A DNA stretch of 64,000 nucleotides, taken from Coix lacryma-jobi var. lacryma-jobi. Its lineage: Eukaryota > Streptophyta > Magnoliopsida > Poales > Poaceae. The position numbers were made by a program, and so were the translations under genes. Below, in pieces: positions 58,130 through 64,000 of the stretch. The notes beneath the pieces were generated by a model. The model was not told the DNA's origin. It saw nothing but the letters and a program-made list of their open reading frames with translations, and ran no database searches. The stretch lies in the NCBI GenBank assembly GCA_009763385.1, contig CM019831.1, forward strand, positions 18,130,080 to 18,194,079, in the 5' to 3' direction. Each line of letters begins with the position of its first letter. Position 1 is the first letter of the stretch.

Positions 58130-58525
58130 TAGAGGTCATGAAGTCCCCACAGACTTCTTGATCCTCGACATGAGAAGACGATGATGTCCACCTCATCCAA
58201 GGAAGACCATTCCTCTACGCTACAAGTACAATCATCTACAAGAGGAAATCCATTTTTCACTTTCCTGGAGAAAAGGCACGATGCAACTTCATCAGCTACA
58301 TGCCCAATGAAGCACATAAGAAGAACAGAAGTGAAAGACGCCGCTCTCAATGCCAAAGAAGACAAACTATCAATAATAGAGAGGCCAATCACGAAGAAGA
58401 AGCTATCAACACTGTCCCAGAAAAGAAAGAAGAAAAACCTCAAGACAGTGAACCACAGGAAGTGAAGACTCGGACCAAGAAAGTATGGAAGAAAAAGTCT
58501 GCACCTCAGAGGTACAATCAATAAC
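58130..58525 (+). pseudogene. Second retropepsin remnant of the inner element
   Basis: VPTDFLILDM (58,143-58,172) runs into a stop. After a one-base shift the frame reads EDDDVHLIQGRPFLYATSTI and SIFHFPGEKARCNFISYMPN, followed by a charged tail (KTRTKKVWKKKSAPQRYNQ) to 58,524. Again the C-terminal half of a protease, parallel to the duplicated region in the outer element. Confidence 0.65.
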
Positions 58526-58739
58526 AACTTTCCAAACGTATGACATACCTTGGGAGGTCTGAACCAAGGGAAGGTCCGGTTCGTCGGACCTAAATATCCG
58601 AACCTTCGCCAAAAGGTAAAAATTGGTAGTTATCCTCATATTTATTTTCCTGCATATTTCTCATATTTAATTTTAGTTATTTATTACATCATCATATTTA
58701 ATCATTGCATCATCATATTTAATTCACAAACATTTTAAT

Positions 58740-60533
58740 TTCTGCATTGCATTAGAAAGGAAAATAAAAATTTTGTATTTGTTACACTACATCATAAGCT
58801 GTGAAGCCCCATGTGAATAATTCTATGGTGTGTAAAAACCCACAGGAATGTTTATCTTGGTGGCATAAAAATAATAAAAATAAATATGCATGCATTCATC
58901 CTGTGCATTTTCTCTTGCATCGAAAAAATATAAAATACAAAAATATTGAGAAAGAGATCTTACTGAAATTCTAGACAACTAAGGCTTAAGGCTTAAGTGG
59001 CCAACCACTAACGCTTAATCTGTTCCACAAGTTTTGTTGTCTATTTGAGTTTCATAGGATCTGAAAGACCAAGAAAAGCTGACAAACAAGTGGATGTTCC
59101 ATTCACTGTTGGAGCACTATTTCAACAAACATCAACATCAATCAAAGCTCCGACAGAGGAAACACATTTCCACCGTCAGTCCGCTACATGGCAAGATTGA
59201 ACAACTACGTCAGCATTCAGCTTGGGGGAAAGCACCCCCGTGTATCCAGGTAAGTATCCTTATCGTCTTAAGTTTTCTTTCTATACATAAATGAAAATAA
59301 AATATAAAACAAAACAAAAAAAAATGTGGGCACATGAAGGCTCACCATTAATTAAAAAAAATATGGGCACATGAAGGCTCAACGCTATTAAGGGAACCAG
59401 CTTGGGGGAGACGCACCCCCGTTATCTTCGTGATCCAGGTATGTCTTATTCACTATCTTAGTTATTTATAATAAGTGTGTGTTAGGTTAAATAAATAGTG
59501 TGTTAAGTTTGTTTTAAGAAGTTGATAATAAAAGAAGAACTCTCTCTAATCTGTTACATGGAAATGATGAATAGTTGCTCTATCTAATTTCTTTCAAGTA
59601 CTTAGCCTTCAAAGCATGAGTTCTCCTGATTAATAATGATACTGAAAAAAATGAAATTAAATATATGGGTAGTAAATGCTTGATCCAGAGTCTAGGTAAT
59701 TGACAGATATGATATGCGATGATCTGAGCTGCTATTATCTTGTTCTAAACAACACTAGAATTCCGGAGATTTCTCAATATTAATATGACTAATAATGGCA
59801 TTGAGTTAAATTAAGCTTTGTTGACCCTGTGAGAAGTTTTCATGCTATTGAATTGAGATCACTTACATATTTCATCCATCTTCCGCATAAATGCTCATGA
59901 TTATCTATTCTTATCCTCTCAAAAGTTTTTTGGAAGCATATGGCTATTGAAAAAAAAATCCGAGGAAATAAAAAGGGACAAGTGTCCGAAACCTCAAAAA
60001 GATAGATCACGAGGAAATAAAAAGGGACAAGTGCCCGGAACCTCGAAAAAAAGGAAGAAAAAAAGAGAGAAAAAATATGAATATCAGAAAAAATGGGCAC
60101 GTGCCCGATAGTAGAATTAGCCTGATAGCCATGTGTCTCTAATAGACAGAAGAGAGTGATACGTTCAAAAGAGCATCCACCTCCATTTTCCATACACGTG
60201 CACTTCTCGATTCAATGGTGTGGTTGACTTTCTCTTTGGATCCATTGTTTAATTTGACAACATATGTTCTTAAGCTTTTTGAAAATTCATAAAAACTCCG
60301 GGATAATGGTGAAGTGAAAGAGCTAGAGACATAGCGCTTGATTTGATCGTTCTATCCTTCATTTACTCAAGATTCAAGGTAAAGTACTAAGCTCCATGAT
60401 GAATAATATGATACTTTTTCCTATTCCATATGAGAACTTCTTTTTGAATACATGTGTACTTCTTAAGAAATACAGATATTGCAGGAACTCCTGATCTATT
60501 GTTATTGGCTTTGCTCGGGACTAGCAAAGGGTA
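58740..60533 (+). other. Non-coding 3' module of the inner element
   Basis: AT-rich, no gene. Contains cttgggggaaagcaccccc (59,220), cttgggggagacgcaccccc (59,402), a duplicated gggcacatgaaggctca (59,327 and 59,364) and a duplicated ggaaataaaaagggacaagt (from about 59,964 and 60,013). The 22-bp core of that last repeat and the flanking 3' part match the outer element on its minus strand. Confidence 0.7.
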
Positions 60534-60547
60534 TGCTTGGGGGAACT
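60534..60547 (+). other. Polypurine tract of the inner element
   Basis: tgcttgggggaact immediately precedes the 3' LTR. Confidence 0.85.
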
Positions 60548-61990
60548 TGTTGACGCTCACTATTGCTCATATTTAACCATCAACTAATGCATAAAATGAC
60601 ACTAAATGAATCACAAAGCATAGTTGTAGGGTTTGAAACTAACAAGTTCCACAAGTTTTGGTACTCTCACTTGTTTTGTAGGACATCCATATTTTTACCA
60701 TATAAAAGTATCCCAAGTGATGAAATAGAGCACACCATTGCGAAGACCTCGTCGAGACAATCGAAACGAACATATGATTTGCTATATTTGGAGCCCCGGA
60801 GCGAGAGTCCTCGATGGATACGACTTGGAAGATTCTAGAACATTCCAGAAGACACGAGAAGGCGACCCACGGAAGGCGGGGCCCACCTGTCATAGGGGCA
60901 GACCGACCGGTCACCCTGCAGGGCCCAAACTCGCCCCCCTTCGCGTGACGCACTCCAACCGACCTCTCCAACGCGTTTTGGCCCATTTAGGCCCAAGTGC
61001 ATATGACGAAGGATTTAGTACCACATCGCTTGCCCAAGGTGGAGGGGAGGCCAGGAGCCCCTATATAATAAACCCAGGACCCCCCTGAGGCAAGAGATCA
61101 TCATGGAGTTGTAGAGGCGTCCCTCGAATAGATAACCTCTCTTCTCTATGTAATTAGGTTTAGATTTTCCAATGTAATAGCTTAGCTCTAGTCGGGAGTT
61201 AGGGAGAGCGGAGCTGCGCTCCGGTTCCGGAGGAGTCTTCAGAGTTTTGGTATGTCTTTGTATATTTTCTTTGTAAGACTTATGTTTTAATATATTTATC
61301 TTCTCTATTTACTTTATGCTTTATTATATGATTAGTATAGTTGTTATATCTTGGCATGGGATCTTTGTTCGTATTGAGTGCTCTAGTTATCCTAGGTAAT
61401 TAGAGTAGTAATCGATAGATTCGACATGGTGTTTAGTCTATAGGTTACCTGAGGTTGCGCTCAATCCCACGGAATAGTTGTGGTAGCCCCAGGGGTGACA
61501 GCTCTGTTAGGCCTTCGTAGTCCACCACGTTCGGATTGATGTTTCATAGAGCTTTTGGCAGCCTTCTCCCAACTACCTTTCTCCCAGTCTTCTTCGAGAG
61601 TTGGAAAGGACCTGCTGCTCCAAAGTGCCAATGTTTATGACTGCTATATCTTTTCATCTTTGTTGCCTTAAAACCCAAGTAATAGAGAAGTATATAGGAA
61701 CCTTGATCTCTTCCGTTGTCCTCCCACTATAGTTATCTATACATTTATCATTAAATTCCCTTAATTGTACTTCATTTATTATCATATCATATATCATTCA
61801 CTCCTGCTTTAGTCTAATAAGTACTCTGAGTTAGTAGATGCATGATAGTGAGTTATCAGATTCTTGACCCCAGCTTCCTTGTGGTAAAATATAAATAACG
61901 ATCCTGGAATACTCCCGGTAAAATGCTACAATGGTGTTTTGTGCGCTTGCGGAATCTTTCATATTCTATTTGCACTAACAAACGTCAGCA
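60548..61990 (+). repeat. 3' LTR of the inner element
   Basis: 1,443 bp. Compared with the 5' LTR it lacks one CCGACCGGTC word (after 60,915) and has an extra ~45 bases at about 61,687-61,731. Otherwise only scattered substitutions, so the insertion is fairly young. Confidence 0.92.
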
Positions 61991-62015
61991 ATAGATAACC
62001 AGTGTCAACAAAGAC

Positions 62016-62287
62016 CTAGTGTGGTCACAGTGGCACGCGTCTGCTGGGGCGCAAGCCACCGATGAGTGAGCCACCAGGCGTGCGACCACTGGAGATACGA
62101 CGTAGGTTTGCATGGTGGGAGGAGCCGCTAGGAAGGGCTGTGGGGTGGGGTCCTAGGGAGGGCAGTGGAGGGCGCGCCAGGGCACGTCGGCGTGACGCGG
62201 GTGCCACTAGGGTGTGCGGCGATGGTTGTAGAGGCATGCCTGCATGGCTGCATGGGTCGCCGGGGAGAGGAACGTGGACATCGAGGA
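62016..62287. other. Unassigned GC-rich sequence
   Basis: Sits between the outer Athila-like element and the next LTR. The open frame that starts at 62,062 is GC-rich (WWEEPLGRAVGWGPREGSG) and runs on into the LTR. No recognisable domain. Confidence 0.3.
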
Positions 62288-63392
62288 TGAAAGGATCAAG
62301 ATGCCAAAGAAGGGGGATGAATTGGGCTATTCTAAAAATTCTTGCAATAATTAAACCCTACACTAGCTCATTTCACCTCTTGTGCCTAAAAGTGTGTTTA
62401 AATTATCCACTATATAAAAAGGACTTACACCCTAGGTATGGCAATTCTAGGAATGTAAACAACAAGAATTCAAATGCTCAAAGTAAATGTGGAATGTAAA
62501 GAGAGGAAAGGAACACAGATGATTTTTCCCGAGGTATCGAGGTGTCGGTATACCCCCTAGTCCTTGTTGGAGCACCAACACAAGGATATCGCTCTCCCTT
62601 GGCCCACAAGGACCAAGTGCTCACTCTGGGCTGATTCTTTGCCTCTCCGGCCTTGTGAATCGCCCACTACCGGTCACAACACGAGTTGGGTCATCCACAA
62701 ACTCCACCGGATGATCACCAAGCTCCCAATCACCACCAAGCCGTCCAGGTGATGCCGATCACCAAGAGTAACAAGCACAAACTCTCACTTGACCAACGCA
62801 AGGCTAATGAGAAAGGTGGATGCACACTTGCTACTCTCTTCTCTCATTAGTGAGGCTCTTAATCTTGTGATTAGTAAATCTCCAAGACCTCACTAGGCTC
62901 TTGCACTCACTTGCACTCTAGCTCAAGGGTTATGTATACTAATCAAATGAGCAACAGTGCCTCCATGAATGAGTAAAAGGCCTATTTATACCCCCGAACT
63001 CAAACCATGCCCGAAGGGGTACAACTCAACTGTTTAAGTACTAACCGGATGTGTCTGTTGGGGTGACCGGACGCATCCGGTCAATGCCTAATGGCTAGCT
63101 GACACCACTTCTGACAACTGTACTTTGCCGTGTCCGGACTCTGCCTATGTCCGATTAGCAAAAACCCTAGAACCTCTCTGTTCATGACGGACTCTGCCCT
63201 CAGGCGCATCTGGTCACTTTGTGAGTAGTGTTTGGTCACATAAGGGTATACCAGATGCGTTCGATCTAGGCCCTATAGCAGCGTCCGGTCGCAACTAAAC
63301 CCTAGCTACAGCCTTTTGCACTAACCAGACACACTGACCCAACGTCCGGTCAAACTGCTCTCAGCGTCTAGTCACTCAAATGAGGCTCAAGC
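62288..63392 (-). mobile_element. Copia-type LTR fragment
   Basis: Begins TGAAAGGATCAAG like the LTRs at 4,845 and 9,688 and keeps their order: ccgaggtatcgaggtgt, a central ctcacta...ctagctcaagg zone, a TATA region (cctatttataccccc, 62,979) and, beyond it, repeated cgtccggtc words (63,055-63,350). It is a different subfamily. It is cut at 63,392 by another LTR; the remainder is outside the window. Confidence 0.7.
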
Positions 63393-64000
63393 TGTGACAC
63401 CCTAGTGTCAAGCACTGCATTAGGAACTACATTTAGCTACTAAAATGCATCAGCAATACATTGCATCATTTCATGTGCATGAGAGTGTTTTTGCCTTTTG
63501 CTTATTTATTGGATTTGGGATTTCTATTGGACTTGATGGTTTAAGTGGATTCTGTCTTGGCAACTAAGTTTGCAAAATAAACAATATTGAGTGTAACATT
63601 TTCCATGTTAACATTTTGAACTAGTTCAAAATTTGTTAAGCAAATAAAAACAAGGAAAACAAAATGATTTATGTCTCAAATTTGGGTTCTATTTCTGTGG
63701 AGATTTTAAAAGTGCTTTTCAGCAAAAATGTTCTTTATGAAAGTTGTAGAGAAAATTATTTCGTGCTGTCGCCGTTCGACACCGCGAGGACACCCCACCG
63801 TTCTGGCCGCAACCGTCCACCACCGTCCGATTCCTCTCGCCAACGACTCTGCCCTCACCGTGCGCACGCCATCTTCCCCAGCCGAGCCCGAGGAGCGCCG
63901 CCGCGGTCGCCATCAGCGCCGCCCAGAGCTCGAAGCCGTTCGCCCCCGACCAAAGCTCTGCCACCTCCCTCCTTCACTCGCCAGCTTCGCCAAGCAAAGG
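63393..64000 (+). mobile_element. Start of a second giant gypsy-type LTR, truncated by the window
   Basis: TGTGACACCCTAGTGTCAAG parallels the start TGTAACACCTCTGGTGTTT at 13,452. Both pass through AT-rich sequence with aaagttgtag (here 63,739) into a GC-rich part. The right end lies beyond the window. Confidence 0.6.

Larger units (their letters stand above)
53826..61990 (+). mobile_element. Inner Athila-like non-autonomous LTR retrotransposon
   Basis: LTRs 53,826-55,243 and 60,548-61,990, both starting TGTTGA.GCTCACTATTGC. TSD ATAGA lies at 53,821-53,825 and 61,991-61,995. Plus orientation, inserted in the 5' LTR of the outer element and therefore younger. The 5.3-kb interior has no intact gag and no pol enzymes: only two protease-like remnants, scattered open frames of under 100 codons, and a non-coding 3' portion. 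Repeats of cttgggggag are present. Confidence 0.93.
45465..62010 (-). mobile_element. Outer Athila-like non-autonomous LTR retrotransposon
   Basis: LTRs run TGTTGGTATTTC to GTGTCAACA on the plus strand: 45,465-47,312, and 51,972-53,825 continued at 61,991-62,010. An exact 5-bp TSD AAGAC lies at 45,460-45,464 and 62,011-62,015. Minus orientation: PBS beside the right LTR, polypurine tract beside the left. Without the nested element it is about 8.4 kb. The interior holds gag and two protease-like regions but no reverse transcriptase, RNase H or integrase; 47,330-49,180 is non-coding. PBS and gag type place it with the Athila branch of Ty3/gypsy. Confidence 0.93.

Noticed and set aside
62062..62499. 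145-codon plus-strand frame
   Set aside because: It runs from unassigned GC-rich DNA into a Copia-type LTR, so it cannot be one ancestral protein.

Overview
The window reads as nuclear DNA of a grass (Poaceae), most likely a panicoid such as Saccharum, Miscanthus or Sorghum. This rests on many Stowaway-like MITEs, CACTA elements whose ends carry TTTAGTCCCGG hairpins, Athila-type LTR elements with a tRNA-Asp primer site, and a UBN2-type gag of a Copia-like family. The species call is inference from repeat families. One clear host gene is present. Most of the rest is layered transposons, many resolvable to the base by matching target-site duplications (TSDs).

Layout. 1-4,840: an LTR fragment, MITEs, a non-autonomous CACTA element (2,613-3,978) and a 168-bp hAT MITE with an exact 8-bp TSD. 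4,845-11,232: a complete-ended but non-autonomous Copia-like element on the minus strand (TSD CATAG, initiator-tRNA-Met primer site, broken gag, no pol). 11,233-18,480: old LTR debris holding a small GC-rich hAT-like element (TSD ATCATAAG), itself split by a 4.3-kb gypsy-type solo LTR with three repeat arrays. 18,590-19,795: a MULE-type MITE with a 9-bp TSD and a nested Stowaway. 20,250-22,540: the host gene, an F-box/kelch-repeat protein with an intron in its 5' leader. 22,540-29,300: intergenic DNA. 29,790-30,870: an internally deleted hAT transposase pseudogene. 31,300-32,258: a MULE-like inverted-repeat element.

33,230-45,106 is an 11.9-kb CACTA element with CACTACTACAG ends and a CAA TSD. 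It carries, all on the plus strand, a small GRF zinc-finger protein with a C-terminal membrane segment, a TNP2 transposase, a TNPA-like (Transposase_24) gene and a Ulp1-type C48 cysteine protease gene. A second cluster of terminal-type hairpins plus TATA box lies in its middle, followed by a ~430-bp degenerate telomere-like (CCCTAAA) tract. TNP2, TNPA and Ulp1 all carry frameshifts. The element landed four codons into a short open frame that resumes beyond it.

45,465-62,010 is an Athila-like element on the minus strand (TSD AAGAC). Its right LTR is interrupted 15 bases before its end by a second Athila-like element on the plus strand (53,826-61,990, TSD ATAGA). Both lack reverse transcriptase and integrase. 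Both keep two successive retropepsin-like regions and a homologous non-coding 3' module. The outer LTR contains an embedded copy of its own primer-binding site. 62,288-64,000 holds a Copia-type LTR piece broken by the start of another giant gypsy-type LTR that runs off the window.

The protein-coding content is therefore one probable SCF-type F-box subunit plus decayed transposon genes. Nothing resembling an operon, CRISPR array, rRNA gene or tRNA gene was seen.
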